From Armadillidium nasatum (Eukaryota > Arthropoda > Malacostraca > Isopoda > Armadillidiidae): 31,408 nucleotides of DNA. The first letter of the stretch is position 1. Every line of letters begins with the position of its first letter. The notes beneath the pieces are model-generated. The model saw nothing but the letters and a program-made list of their open reading frames with translations, did no database searches and was not told the DNA's origin. The position numbers and the translations under genes are program-made. This document shows positions 1 to 14,974 of this stretch, in pieces. The DNA is taken from positions 56,406 through 87,813 of the forward strand of contig SEYY01000505.1 in the NCBI GenBank assembly GCA_009176605.1. The letters are read 5' to 3'.

Positions 1-55
<55 letters not shown>
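1..55. repeat. (TA)n microsatellite
   Basis: Pure TA dinucleotide run that continues off the left edge. It ends about 80 bp before the splice acceptor of the exon at 134. Confidence 0.97.
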
Positions 56-58
<3 letters not shown>

Positions 59-133
59 CAATACAGTGACATAATGTTCAAATGAAGCTTAAAAAAAGAT
101 TTAAGGTCTTGATACCATTTCTAAATATTTCAG

Positions 134-412
134 AAACTGAAGGCCCTATATATCCAGCTGAAACCTCTGGAGGAGAAGTTGGGACAAACCTTGGATAGCT
201 GGGCTGCAGTAAATGTTCACCACAGTACCCCTCTCACTAGGAACCTGTTTCCGAGTGAATATCAGGAGGTCTGGGTGGACTTGTTAATTAAGTATAATAC
301 CCCATTAGCCAACTCAGAGGACGTAGAGATGTTGTTTAGTCAATGCTCTAACATTCTAAGACTAAAGAGGACAGCCATGGCATTCAGCAATTTTGAAAAA
401 TTCTTTTTATAA
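134..412 (+). CDS. putative terminal coding exon of an unidentified gene
   Basis: An open frame of 92 codons starts immediately after a good splice acceptor (TAAATATTTCAG ending at 133) and runs without interruption to TAA at 410-412. The peptide begins KLKALYIQLKPLEEKLGQ and ends FEKFFL. Its composition is that of ordinary protein (leucine, glutamate and lysine rich, probably helical), and its GC content is higher than the flanks. An AATAAA lies about 120 bp downstream, which fits a last exon with a short 3' UTR. The upstream exons would lie beyond the left edge. I do not recognise the family. No TE-like motif is visible, so a host gene is more likely, but an exapted TE fragment cannot be excluded. 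Confidence 0.55.
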   Translation, partial: KLKALYIQLKPLEEKLGQTLDSWAAVNVHHSTPLTRNLFPSEYQEVWVDLLIKYNTPLANSEDVEMLFSQCSNILRLKRTAMAFSNFEKFFL

Positions 413-532
413 AAGGAAATATGACCCTATTTAGAATGCAAGAGGAGAGCTACGAGGAGGAAGAGATCATAGATAATTGAATAAATAAGATTAAAATCTT
501 TCTCATTTTTTGTTATATATTTGCATCTTTCA

Positions 533-538
533 AATAAA
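533..538 (+). promoter_or_regulatory. polyadenylation signal AATAAA
   Basis: Canonical AATAAA about 120 bp after the TAA of the 134-412 exon, followed by AT-rich sequence. It fits the end of that transcript, but AATAAA is frequent by chance at this base composition. Confidence 0.4.
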
Positions 539-560
539 ATATAAAAATAATTCATCCTCA

Positions 561-1323
<763 letters not shown>

Positions 1324-1439
1324 CCAATATGAAATACGCACTAATGTTCAAATGAGAAGTACTTTTTACGTGATAAATTTTTTTTTTTTCCTTTTTTTAG
1401 TAACAATGAATTGAGGTAATAAAATACAAATTTCCCACT

Positions 1440-2265
1440 TTCTCAAGATCCAGCTTCTTTAAGAAAATTTCTCGGGATGATTGAATACTATAGAAGATTC
1501 ATCCCTAACTTCGTCAAGATCTTTTTTTCCCTTTCGGAAAAAGCCCAACACCACCACCCTCTTACTTTGACTCGGGAAGAAATCACATCTTTTCAAAAAA
1601 TGGAAGACCTTCAAGATGTGACAACACTTCCTTTCTCCTTGCCAAACGAGACTTACCTGCAACTGGTAACAGACAACAGTCAGATGTCTATAGGAGCAGC
1701 TTTACACCAAATGATTGATGGTCTACCCGTCTTCAAAGATTTCTACAGCAAGAAATCAGGCCCACAACGAAAATATTCTGCATACGACAGAGAACTTCTA
1801 GCAGCCTTCACTTTAAACATATGTTAGAAGAAAGAAAGGTTACTCTTTGCACCGAGTACATACCGCTCGTCTCGGTGTTACATTCCAAAAATCCTGCAAA
1901 AAGTGATCCTCAACAACGTCACCTTTTAGTTCTCATCGAGTACATCACCGAAATGCACTATATTAGAGAAGAAAACATAGTAGTAGATATTTTTCCGAAT
2001 TTCTTCGGTTACTGTAGATGCTATCGATATGCCTGCTATATCTAGACTTCAAGAAACGGATGAAGAAATAAAATATCACACACGCCTTCGCAGTTATCTT
2101 CTTCAGGACATTAAGATATGTTGTGAAACCTCCACCTCTCATCCCAGACCTTTTCTTCCGCAATCCGCCAGTTTGCAAATTTGAAATAATCTACATAAGA
2201 TATCTTACCCAGGAATTAAAAGATCATTAAGATTAATCGAGATATTTTTGGCCTCGCATCGCGCG
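1440..2265 (+). pseudogene. Ty3/gypsy pol fragment: RT connection, RNase H, start of integrase
   Basis: A frame from about 1450 encodes the RT-to-RNase H connection (SLRKFLGMIEYYRRFIPNF), then RNase H with the first Asp (LVTDNSQMSIGAAL) and catalytic Glu (YSAYDRELLAAF). A frameshift near 1815-1821 moves the reading to MLEERKVTLCTEYIPLVSVL, where the usual third Asp of the TDHKPL-type motif is replaced (CTEYIPL). The tail IREENIVVDIF corresponds to the end of RNase H. Further shifted frames to about 2260 include an H-x-PG-like integrase N-terminus (HKISYPGIKRSLRLI). The sequence is clearly decayed. It differs from the gypsy family at 5210-13396, so at least two gypsy lineages are present. Confidence 0.85.
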
Positions 2266-2625
2266 CTTTTTATTATTTTTGTTTTTCATGCTATTTTATC
2301 CATATGTTTCCCTTAACTATTTTAAATAATGATTAAAAAAATGTTCTAAAACTAAAATTTGTATATTTATTCTTTTCTAATGTTTTGTTAAACTAAAACC
2401 TTTATGTGAAACTTTCGATTTTATTTATATTATTATTTATTTTATTTATTTTATTATATGCAAAATAATGTTCTTGTATTAAGCATACCCACTTTATTTT
2501 ATATATTGATTTGATGTTATTTTCTAAAAGTATTTTAAAGGTTGTTGTAAAAATCTTTTAAAATTAGCTAACCAGCTTGGTAAAGAAAATTAGAAACTGT
2601 TCTGAAAGTTATTCAATCCATTCTC
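2266..2625. other. AT-rich stretch, nothing recognised
   Basis: Very AT-rich sequence with short TTTAT/TTATT runs. I see no coding frame or clear repeat. It may be the decayed remainder of the preceding gypsy copy. Confidence 0.5.
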
Positions 2626-4730
<2,105 letters not shown>

Positions 4731-4881
4731 GATGGCATACGCATTTTTATCCTCATCCTCGCACTTTCCAAAATTCAACATACGCATCTGCACTTGAAGA
4801 AAGTTCTACATTCGCATCCCCACTTAAGCAAAATTTGACATCTGCATTCGCAAATGCGAAAATATGACATCTGATTCGTCA

Positions 4882-4885
<4 letters not shown>
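4731..4885 (-). mobile_element. hAT-like GCATCC element, copy A (diverged)
   Basis: Starts GATGGCATACGC and ends GATTCGTCACTAA, degenerate versions of the TTAGTGATGG...CCATCACTAA termini seen in better copies at 15841, 17231 and 21650. The interior has the same alternation of GCATCC-like hexamers and TTCGAAAATTCAACAT-like spacers. It is flanked by (TA)n on both sides and encodes nothing. Confidence 0.7.

Positions 4886-4975
<90 letters not shown>
4884..4975. repeat. (TA)n microsatellite
   Basis: TA run between hAT-like copy A and the WW exon. On the minus strand it starts about a dozen bases after the exon's stop codon. Confidence 0.97.
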
Positions 4976-4979
<4 letters not shown>

Positions 4980-4986
4980 CACTGTG

Positions 4987-5082
4987 CTAGTTTTTCAATG
5001 AAGGTTTCTCCCAATGTGTGGTTCTGCTTGAGTGATTAACAAAATATATTCTACCACTTCCGGTACGTCTTTCTTCCCAACC
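4987..5082 (-). CDS. Smurf: Smurf-like E3 ubiquitin ligase, first WW-domain exon
   Basis: On the minus strand a TTTTCAG acceptor (GA of the plus strand near 5085) is followed in phase 0 by [17 protein letters not shown], then [10 protein letters not shown]: a complete WW domain with both signature Trp residues, the N-H pair and the terminal Pro. The ERRT-SGRI and RTT-W-P pattern matches the first WW domain of Smurf HECT ligases rather than generic WW proteins. The exon at 22439-22593 ends ...DLPE in phase 0, which is the normal start of this WW domain. WW domains here bind PPxY motifs of substrates. Oddities: after SLKN an in-frame TAG occurs (4987-4989), and no GT donor lies between the WW domain and that stop. 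It may be an alternative terminal exon, a damaged exon or a sequence error. No downstream WW or HECT exon was found. Confidence 0.8.
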   Translation of the reverse strand, partial: GWEERRTGSGRIYFVNHSSRTTHWEKPSLKN

Positions 5083-5085
5083 CTG

Positions 5086-5609
<524 letters not shown>

Positions 5610-6161
5610 CTTTGCAAGTGGATGACCTCTTAATGTGACAGTTTTATAGAACAAAAATAAAAGAATAAATAAATAAACAGGAAAGTTTTTTTTCTTGAAA
5701 AATAAATAAATAAAATCAGATAAAAATAACAATTATAGCCAAGACCTACATCGTTACCGAGAATTCGTGTGCAATCATAGTAAATAAAACAAACCAGAAA
5801 TAAAATTAAAATAAAAACTGAGTTTTATATGAAGAATTATTAGCAATTTCATGAAATTTTAAAGTACTTTAGGCCTGCAACTGAAAATAAGGTAGAGGCT
5901 AACCTGCTCTAGCCTGGTCTATAACACGAAGTACATGGGTAATAATGTACTGTTTGCACTCTGTAAAATTTTTGAGTTTTTATCATTAGTATCAAATGGA
6001 AAGTGATTTATAGTGACAGTGATTTAGAAAACTGTGATATTTAATAATATAAATAACTTTTGAAAAAAAAACTAAATAAATAAAAATATTAAATAAATAA
6101 ATAAATATACAGTTGCTAGAACATTGTTGCAATACAGAAAGAAATTGCATTAACCTTCTTA

Positions 6162-6166
<5 letters not shown>

Positions 6167-6249
<83 letters not shown>

Positions 6250-6264
6250 TTATTTATATATATA
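6167..6264. repeat. (TA)n microsatellite with TTTA tail
   Basis: TA run followed by TTTATTTATT and a short TA run, inside the gypsy derivative's leader. Confidence 0.95.
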
Positions 6265-6358
6265 GAAGTAAATTGGCTACTATATACAAGCCTAGGCTAG
6301 GAGTGTATACTTACATTCATACCAAATAACTAAGGCACAACTGTATAATTTCGCCTTC

Positions 6359-6363
6359 GTAAA

Positions 6364-6455
<92 letters not shown>
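6359..6455. repeat. poly(A) then (TA)n
   Basis: About 22 A residues run directly into a 75-bp TA array, inside the gypsy derivative just before its gag-like start. Confidence 0.95.
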
Positions 6456-6460
<5 letters not shown>

Positions 6461-6502
6461 CTAAATAGATAACTATATAAAGTAAAGAAATAAAATTCTA
6501 CG

Positions 6503-6948
6503 ATGCCTTCAAGGATAAATAAAACTAGGCCTAACAACAACAACTTTTTAGATCCTTCCACATCTGGCATTTCAATACATCCAGTAGAGTGGATACTGAA
6601 GAATCTACAAACAGAACTAATAACAGAGGCACAGAAAGACCTTTTGCAAGTAGAGTCCTCATTTCCACTTTCAATAAAAACATATGCAGAAAAATTGAAA
6701 TTATTCTTGGGGCTCCCTCTGTCTCCAAAAATATATGTCCCAAAGAATTTACAAGATGCGAAATTTGTTCTTGTAAAAAACCAACAATATGGCAGAAACA
6801 AATTAGAAGCAGTGTACCATGGTCCCTACCCAAAGTAAAATTTTCAGGTAATAATGTATACATAAAAAAGAATAATAAAGTGCAAAGTGAAAATATAATC
6901 AATATTAAACCATATTTTAGTTTAAGTAATGAAAGTGTTGAACCATGA
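6503..6948 (+). pseudogene. gag N-terminus fused to integrase C-terminus (deleted gypsy pol)
   Basis: ATG at 6503 opens a 111-codon frame. The first 48 or so residues (MPSRINKTRPNNNNFLDPST...) are polar and gag-like. From about residue 49 the frame follows the integrase C-terminal region (QVESSFPLSIKT), then IYVPKNLQDAKFVLVKN and the GPY motif (AVYHGPYP). The join lies near GCAAGTAGAGTCC at about 6646, where sequence becomes colinear with the minus-strand copy at about 8955-8965. After GPY a frameshift is needed to continue into VKFSGNNVYIKKNN...NESVEP, ending with TGA near 6948. It cannot encode RT, protease or the DDE core, so any mobility would depend on proteins from elsewhere. Confidence 0.7.
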
Positions 6949-7205
6949 AAAATATGTGATAAATAAATTGAAGGTGCTATACAAATATATATTTTACAAA
7001 AAAAAAATTTTTTTGTTGAATATTTTACATTTTGTAAAAAAAATTTTAAGGTATACCATTTTGTTAGAATAAGTTTCCTATACTGCTTTAATTTTCATTA
7101 TTTCTTCTAATTTACTATTCTAACAAATTCATGTCATAGGTTGGGTGTTCAGGTGTGAATCTCCAAGTAACCTTGGAAATTCATTCTCTGGGTATCACCA
7201 TCTTA

Positions 7206-7696
<491 letters not shown>

Positions 7697-7871
7697 AGTC
7701 GATGTACTGAAACTTGTGATGAGCTAGATAGTAAATTTGATGTACAGCCAGTTACAGGATATCCTGCAATTTTCAAAAGACAAATCGGAATTTTACTATC
7801 CAGCCGGATATCTTGTTAAAATTACCCAAATATTAATTTAAATTCACATTAACCGCTTATTTTAAATAGGG

Positions 7872-8541
<670 letters not shown>

Positions 8542-8610
<69 letters not shown>

Positions 8611-8619
8611 ATATATATA
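8542..8619. repeat. (TA)n microsatellite with one TT break
   Basis: TA run that truncates the 3' end of the minus-strand gypsy element a few bases after its integrase stop codon. Confidence 0.97.
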
Positions 8620-8646
8620 GCACCTTAAATTTATTTATCACATCTT

Positions 8647-10078
8647 TCATGGTTCAAAACTTTCATTACTTAAACTAAAATATGGTTTAATATTTATTAC
8701 ATTTTCACTTTGCACTTTATTATTCTTTTTTATGTATACATTACCTGAAAACTTTATTATAGGATAGGGATCATGGTACACAGCTTCTAATTTGTTTCTG
8801 CCATATTGTTGGTTTTTTACAAGAACAAATTTCGCATCTTGTAAGTTCTTTGGTACATAAATTTTTGGATTTTTGGCAGTAAATTCAGGAGATAGAGGGA
8901 GTCCCAAGAATAATTTTAATTTTTCTGCATGTTTTTATTGAAAGTGGGAATGAGGACTCTACTTGCTCTATTAAAGCTCCAGGGAGGGAGGGATTTTGAC
9001 CCATCATTAGGATAGCAGGGTTATTCCTTCTGAGTTTAATGGGGCAGTTCTTAAACATAACAGCACTAGGGGGAGGAGATCCAACCAATAATTCTGAACA
9101 TCTTCCAACTCATCCGACAGCATGGCTCGAAGAGACCTCAATAGTGTTCTATGAGAGTTTTCAATGAGTCCATTACTCTGAGGGGTATAGGCAGAAGTAA
9201 AGTTATGTCAGGATCCTAGCTCCTCACAAACACTTTTAAATAAATCAGAAGTAAATTGTCCACCACGATCCGAAACATAAGTTCCTACCACTCCAGCTAC
9301 TGGTAAGAATTCTCTGGTAATTGCCTCCACAATTGTAGAGGTTTCTATGTTTTTCAAGGGGAAAGCAAAGAGATAGTGAGAGAACCTATCAATTAAAGTT
9401 AAAAGATATTTATAGTTTTACATGAAGGAATTTTAAGAATGTCTATATGAACCACCTGAAATTTTGCCGAAACTGGCTGGTAAGATTCATATGGTGGGCT
9501 TATTTTGCGTAACGATTTACATCTCTGACATGAATCACAACGTAGAACAAACTGCTTTGTGCATTTAGGCATATTCTTCCATTCAAAGCGCTTCCTAAGA
9601 GATGCCAGAGTTTTCTTGACTCCAAAATGCCCAAGTGAATGTAAATAAGAAATAACAGGTGTAATGAAAGATTCAGGAACAAAGACACGAGGTGAAAGTG
9701 GAATGGATTCATAGACAACCAAAGACAGTAGGTCATTTTTATAATAATAGTCTCGCTTAGTCAGCTTGAGATGAGTGTTTTCTTGATTGTTTGAATATTT
9801 TTGAAATTGCACATCTGTTTCTTGTTCTGCTTGAAGTTCTTTATAATCAATTTTACACTGAAATAGCTTATACACTTCATTGGCGGAAATATGGAAAATA
9901 GATGACAGTGAATGACATTCATCCTCTAATAAAGAATCTTGCTGGGGAGAAAGCTCTGGTGTGACCAATGCTTCATCGCAGAATGCTTCAGGAAGGACTT
10001 CTGTAACAGTGTCTTCTCTTCCAAGTTGGACTAAAGGGCTTGTTTCTAGTTCTATTTCTGCATTTCCTGCAGTATTTT
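8647..10078 (-). pseudogene. gypsy integrase (interrupted)
   Basis: The open frame extends back to about 10078 without a start codon. The zinc-binding H2C2 module is intact (HSLGH, then CDSC; residues about 110-147 of the 9399-9968 part). The first catalytic Asp is in VVHIDIL. After a frameshift near 9400 the core continues: the second Asp is in VSDRGGQFTS (9268-9270) and the Glu in GLIENSHRTL (9160-9162), with 35 residues between them as expected for DD35E. An in-frame TGA at 9208-9210 breaks the core, and another shift lies near 8900. The C-terminal module has IYVPKNLQDAKFVLVKN and a GPY-type motif changed to DPYP. It ends NESFEP. The protein would join the DNA copy into the genome, but this copy is dead. 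Confidence 0.88.
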
Positions 10079-10103
10079 ATAATAATAAATATATTTCAAT
10101 TTT

Positions 10104-10106
<3 letters not shown>

Positions 10107-10138
<32 letters not shown>
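10107..10138. repeat. short (TA)n within gypsy pol
   Basis: 32-bp TA run between the RNase H end (LSRNPAEQPTTK) and the integrase N-terminal frame. It is the shortest but one array in the window. Confidence 0.95.
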
Positions 10139-10142
<4 letters not shown>

Positions 10143-10775
10143 GTAGTTGGCTGCTCAGCAGGATTTCTGCTCAAGTAATCAGCAAGAATATTCTCTTCAG
10201 ATTTGATATGGTGTATGTTCAAATCATATTCAGACAAGAAAGTTAGGTAACGCTGCTCCCTTGCAAGCAAGTGATTAGCATCAGTCTTTTTTTTAAGTGA
10301 CTGTGTGACTGAAAGATTGTCACAAAACACATCTATCTTCCGTCCTTCTGCAATATGTTCAAATTTTTTTAGTTTTAACCAAGGCAAGGAGTTCCTTGCT
10401 AAAAATACTATAGCTCATTTCAGTTGGATTTAATTTATAACTATAAAATTCAAGTGGAACAGTTTTTTCATTTTCGGTTGAAACTGCAATACCAGTCAAG
10501 GCAGTCTGACTGGCATCTGTGAAAATTGATATTTTGGCACTATTAGAACGAAAACCCAAAGGAGTAGCATTTTTCAGAGTCAGTTTTGCTAGATTGAATG
10601 CTTGTTCAGCCTCAGGATTCCATTTTACTCTACGTTGTGAGTATGGAGCACCTTTTAGAAATGAAAGAAGAGGAGAAATAATATTAGAAATTCCAGGAAG
10701 TGAAGATCGGAAATAGTTTATACTTCCTAAGAAAGAACGTAGATCTTTAATCGTCTTAGGTTTTGGAATGTTTAA
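10139..10775 (-). pseudogene. gypsy RNase H and RT connection domain
   Basis: The connection segment IKDLRSFLGSINYFRSSLP is followed by RNase H with Asp in IFTDASQTALTGIAV (10515-10517), Glu in YSIFSKELLAL (10392-10394) and Asp in DVFCDNLSV (10319-10321). It ends HIKSEENILADYLSRNP. A frameshift near 10370-10380 splits it. All the usual acidic residues remain visible, so decay is by frame rather than by loss of active-site codons. Confidence 0.88.
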
Positions 10776-11345
10776 TATAGAAAGACTTATCTTCACTAAG
10801 AAGCATAAAACCTTCTGACACATCAAAACCAAGATATGTAACCTTTGGTTGGCCAATTTGGCACTTATCAGCACTTAGTTTTAAATTAAAATAATTTAGC
10901 CTATCAAATACCATTTCTAAGACCTTTAAATGCTCTTCATGAGTTGGAGTAGCAATTAGAATGTCATCAATATAGATGAAAATATTAGGAATACGAGAAA
11001 GAATTAAAGAGATATATTTAGTGAAACTTGTGGGACTAGAATGAAAACCTTCAACTATACTGTTATAAGAAAAACTACCATATGGAGTATTAATTGTTAA
11101 AAACTTTCTACAATCTGGGTGAACTTTCAAATTATAGAAGGCTTTCTTGAGATCAAGGACAGAAAACACTTTAGCACCAGAAAGTATATTCGAAAAGTCC
11201 CCTAAATTTGTTAGACTAAAATTGCCATGAACTGCTCTTTTGTTAAGAAGCCTCAGGTCAGCTACAATATGGACTCCACCTAAGGTTTTTGGCAGAGCGG
11301 AGATTGGACAACCTATTGGTGAATGTAAAGGAGATAAGACCCCAG
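10756..11345 (-). pseudogene. gypsy reverse transcriptase palm and fingers
   Basis: The frame can be followed from about 11345 (SPIGCPISALPKTLGG, then IVADLRLLNK) through the palm FSVLDLKKAFYNLKV, with the first catalytic Asp near 11154. It continues to the YIDD box at 10963-10974. The PFGL-type motif is changed to VEGFHSSP. A frameshift near 10790-10810 precedes the connection domain. Upstream, 11346-11692 is low-complexity and broken, with remnants such as ELVPYKFNVRGPP in shifted frames. Confidence 0.88.
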
Positions 11346-11692
11346 CATTAACTACCTGCTTATTTACACCTTAGCTATGTCATATAGACATGTAGAGATT
11401 CTTCTGCTTTTTATAATTATTGGGGGTCCTCTTACATTAAATTTATAGGGGACTAACTCTTTTAAGGCATATACTCTGCGGGTGTAAGGGGAAATTTTAA
11501 CACTTTATTTTTAAATTCACTGTTATCACTATTATTTATATCATCTATTTTTACCATTATTTTTAAATTTATTACCATTATTATACCTACAGGAAGAATT
11601 GTTTATATTGCTACCCCCACCATTAAATTTACCTTTAAAAATATTTTCATTTACCATTGTACTACCAATATTACATAATTCTGTGCTATCAT

Positions 11693-12490
11693 TTAAATAT
11701 ATATCAGTAAATAATACCTTAAAATTAAATAATAGATTAGAGTAAAGAGAAGGCGCGGAAGGTAATTTGGGAGAAAGAGGGTAGCGTTAACAAAATGATC
11801 AATTCTTTTTAGGGGCACAGACTCCACATCATTTCCTACAATTACATCACAAGAGCTCCGTGCCTGAGCATCAATAATCTTATGATTACTAAAATCTAAT
11901 AAAAAATTATACTTTTGAAAAAAATCAAGCCCTAAAATATTACAAAGTACATCACAAATTAAAAAAGTATGCTCATAATCTCTACGCAATAAAAAATTTA
12001 CAGTTTTTGTTTTAATATCATATATGTTTATTTTAGTTCCATTAGCAGCAGTAAGAAAGCCAATAGGTTCTTTCTTATCTTCTGCAGAAGCCTTAAAACA
12101 TGATAATGTACTTCCCGAGTCTATTATATATAACTCTTTAGAGTTAGCATCGAAAATACGGTAGAGACTGTTTAATTTTAAATTGGTTTTATAAATATTT
12201 AACACATTCATAATTTTTGGAATCAATGTACCCTTATAAAAATTTGCATTTTCAACTGGCATCGCAGTATATTTGCAAAGAGCTGATGGCTCTTGCCCAA
12301 AGACTGGCTTTTCACCATGTTGATAATGCAGATTTTTATTTTTAAAACTATTATACTGAGAACAATGCTCAAGTTCACTAGACTGAGATACTCTTTCGTT
12401 TAAAACAGATGGTTTTAAATCAGTAGTAGCAATCGCATTCCCATGAAGTTGAGCATTGTTATACTTTATATTATTTATATAAGTATGCAA
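11693..12490 (-). pseudogene. gypsy retropepsin-like protease region
   Basis: A 265-codon frame holds the aspartic protease core: the active-site triad is D-S-G (12113-12121) within LYIIDSGSTLSCF, followed by FLTAANGTKINIYDIKT and the second-half motif CNILGLDFFQKYNFLLDF. D-S-G and D-T-G are both used in retropepsins. The N-terminal 100 residues are Asn-rich and correspond to the gag-pol linker. It would cleave the gag-pol polyprotein. Confidence 0.8.
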
Positions 12491-12524
12491 TGAATTAGTA
12501 TCATTATTTGCAATTGTATCAACA

Positions 12525-13396
12525 TCATTTATAAGGGGGGTAGCTTTTACCTTCTTCCTTTCTTAATTTTTCATATTTAATATATGCACTTTTATCAGTA
12601 ACTATTACACACTGCACCTTATTATTATATTTCACTTTTAATTTTCTTTTTGAGGGGCTGACATTCGTCCCTACGATTCGTTTCCCGGATAGGTTGAAGG
12701 AGATGGTCCTGAAGTGGAAAGTTGGGCTTGCATTGGAGTCCATCGACAGCTACCTCCTTGGCATCTTGTAGCTTTTTCTCGAAATTTATAATGGTAATAG
12801 TATAGAGAACCCTCCGGTCTAAACTTGGAAGGTGACCTGCTTCTATCTGAGTGGCCTCTTGTCCGACCATATTTAAGTCGCCTCACCCTCACATCCAGCT
12901 TATGCACCTGTGTTGATAGCTCTTCTACTTTTTTAAATAACTCTGCAACTTGATTGAATATTTTAGCCAATTCACGAACGAGGAAGGAATTGGAAGGTGG
13001 GGGTGTGAGTTCTCGCGATGTTCTTGTAGAAAAAGTGCCTATGGCAATTCTGCCTCGGCGATTCATGTATTTGTCAGCAGCCTCACCCATTTTATAAATT
13101 GATAGATCTCCAGTTAATACTTCGAGCATTGCTGCAATGTCCTCAGGTAACACTTGAAGAAACATTTCTTTTGCGACTGTTTCATTATTTTGTATCATAA
13201 CTTAAAAAAGCCGAGTCTCCAAGTGAAAGCCTTATTCTATTTAAATATTCAGATGGTTTTTCACCAGGTTTCAATTTCTGTTGAAATAAGTCCTCAACTC
13301 TTTCCCTGGCAGAAGGTACATAGTTAGCTTTCAACACTTTTTTCAATTCCTCATAAGTATTTTCGGTTATCGGAGGTTGAATTTGGGAAATAATGG
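12525..13396 (-). pseudogene. gypsy gag (capsid and nucleocapsid regions)
   Basis: From the gap edge inward the minus strand reads TYEELKKVLKANYVPSARE, then EKPSEYLNRIRLSLGDSAF, a typical retrotransposon capsid segment. After a frameshift near 13200 it continues as EMFLQVLPEDIAAMLEVLTG and GEAADKYMNR, matching the gag FLQRLP and LADK-type motifs. A later part, YYYHYKFREKATRCQGGSC, resembles the single zinc-knuckle-like C-terminus of arthropod gypsy gag. The remainder (to 12525) is Lys-rich. The 5' end is missing in the N gap. Confidence 0.75.
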
Positions 13397-13496
13397 NNNN
13401 NNNNNNNNNNNNNNNNNNNNNNNNNNNNNNNNNNNNNNNNNNNNNNNNNNNNNNNNNNNNNNNNNNNNNNNNNNNNNNNNNNNNNNNNNNNNNNNN
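13397..13496. other. assembly gap (100 N)
   Basis: Exactly 100 N, the conventional size of an unsized scaffold gap. The gypsy 5' region and LTR are missing here. Translations crossing it are meaningless. Confidence 0.99.
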
Positions 13497-13634
13497 AAAA
13501 AAAAAATATCGTTGGTTCGATACTGAGGATAAAATATCGATATATCGGTTTTAAAAATATCATCGATATTTTTTCGATACTATCGTAAAAAAATATTTAT
13601 ATCGATATATATCGAAACTCTTTCGGCATCCCTA
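13497..13634. mobile_element. hAT-like terminus with ATCGATA-rich interior
   Basis: Many CGATA/TATCG repeats lead to a right end of GGCATCCCTA, the reverse complement of TAGGGATGCC. That fits the hAT YARNG terminus. The left end is lost in the gap. Confidence 0.55.
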
Positions 13635-13642
13635 GCAAACAC

Positions 13643-14735
13643 TCAGTGCTACTGCAGGACTTGTGGAGAAAGGTTGTTGCTGTGAACGTGTTCAGTTTTA
13701 CTTGGTTTTCATGATGGATATCACTCCGAAGAAGCGTGCAAGTATTGTAGCTCTTACAAAGCATAGTGGTCTTATCATCAGACAGATTTCTTTGAAAATG
13801 AAGGTGGCTAAATCAACCGTTGGCGATATCCTGAAAAGAAATGAGAAATGAAGACATTGGTGAACCTTCAACACTTCGACGAGGAAGATATTGAAGAAAA
13901 CGCAAGACAACACCTCACGATGACAAGATTATCATCAGAAATAGTGTAAAAGATCCTAAGAAAACAAGTGCAGACCTTCGCAGAGATTTGTCTTCAGCAG
14001 GCGTAAATGTTTCTTCTTCAACTGTCCGAAGAAGGCTTCTTGAGGTTGGCAGACTTGCCAGAAAACCGCAAAAGAAAGTTATTGACATCTGTTATGAAGA
14101 AAAAACGTCTTCGCTGGGCACGTAAGAATGCTGGATGGACGGCTGACGACTGGAAGAAAGTAATCTTTTCAGATAAATCGCATTTTGAAGTACAAGGTTA
14201 CAGGTCAAAGGTCGTGAGACGAAGCAAAGGTGAACCACTTCTGTCAGGACATATTCAACAAGCGCCCAAAAATCCACCTAAGATGTTTTGGGGTATTTTT
14301 AGTGCTAAAAGTACAGGGCGTCTTATTAATGTTGAGGGCATCATGAACAGTGATAAATACAAGGCAATTTTGCAGACTCACTTGCATCCTATGATGAGAA
14401 GGGATTTTCCTGATGGAGATGGCATTATTCAGCAGGATCTTGCTCCATGCCATACTTCATGCAAAATGCTCTCGTTCTTTAATGAAAGTGGACTAAAGGT
14501 TTTAGACTGGCCTGGAAATTCTCCTGACATAAATCCAATAGAAAATCTATGGGCTATAATCAAACGTAGGTTCCAGAAAGAAGACTGTTCGACAATGCAA
14601 AAGCTGATTGGTGCTGTTATTAACGTCAGGTACCATGATGAGGAAATGTCAAAAATGTGTTCAACTTTGGTCGAATCTATGCCAATTCGAGTGCAAATGC
14701 TTGTAAAAGTGAGAGGAGGTCATACCTCCTATTAA
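13643..14735 (+). pseudogene. Tc1/mariner-type DD34E transposase, frameshifted
   Basis: ATG at 13711 starts MMDITPKKRASIVAL with a Tc1-like helix-turn-helix (VAKSTVGDILKR), then a TGA at about 13849. The next frame (about 13900-14085) carries KTSADLRRDLSSAG and SSSTVRRRLLEVG, the second DNA-binding part. A second shift near 14080 leads into the catalytic domain: D in VIFSDKSHF (14172-14174), D in IIQQDLAPCHTS (14436-14438) and E in SPDINPIENLW (14541-14543), with 34 residues between D2 and E3. It ends GGHTSY TAA. The triad is intact but two frameshifts inactivate it. CAGTGCTACTGCAGG at about 13643 could be the left inverted terminus. No right terminus was found before the T-run. Confidence 0.9.
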
Positions 14736-14762
14736 ATATATCAACTCTTATACCCTCGACAT

Positions 14763-14974
<212 letters not shown>

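Larger units (their letters stand above)
8620..13396 (-). mobile_element. Ty3/gypsy LTR retrotransposon, broken internal region
   Basis: In minus-strand order I can read gag, protease, RT, RNase H and integrase, the Ty3/gypsy order. The integrase end is nearly the same as in the derivative at 5210-7585, so they belong to one family in opposite orientations. Several frameshifts, at least one internal stop and a TA expansion within pol show it is inactive. The 5' side runs into the N gap and the 3' side into a TA array, so no LTR is visible for this copy. No envelope-like frame was found. Confidence 0.9.

Noticed and set aside
8620..13396. Possible endogenous retrovirus
   Set aside because: Domain order and motifs are Ty3/gypsy and no envelope-like frame follows integrase, so it is an LTR retrotransposon.
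13351..13563. A frame crossing the run of N
   Set aside because: It spans the assembly gap and cannot be read; the flanks belong to gypsy gag and a hAT-like end.
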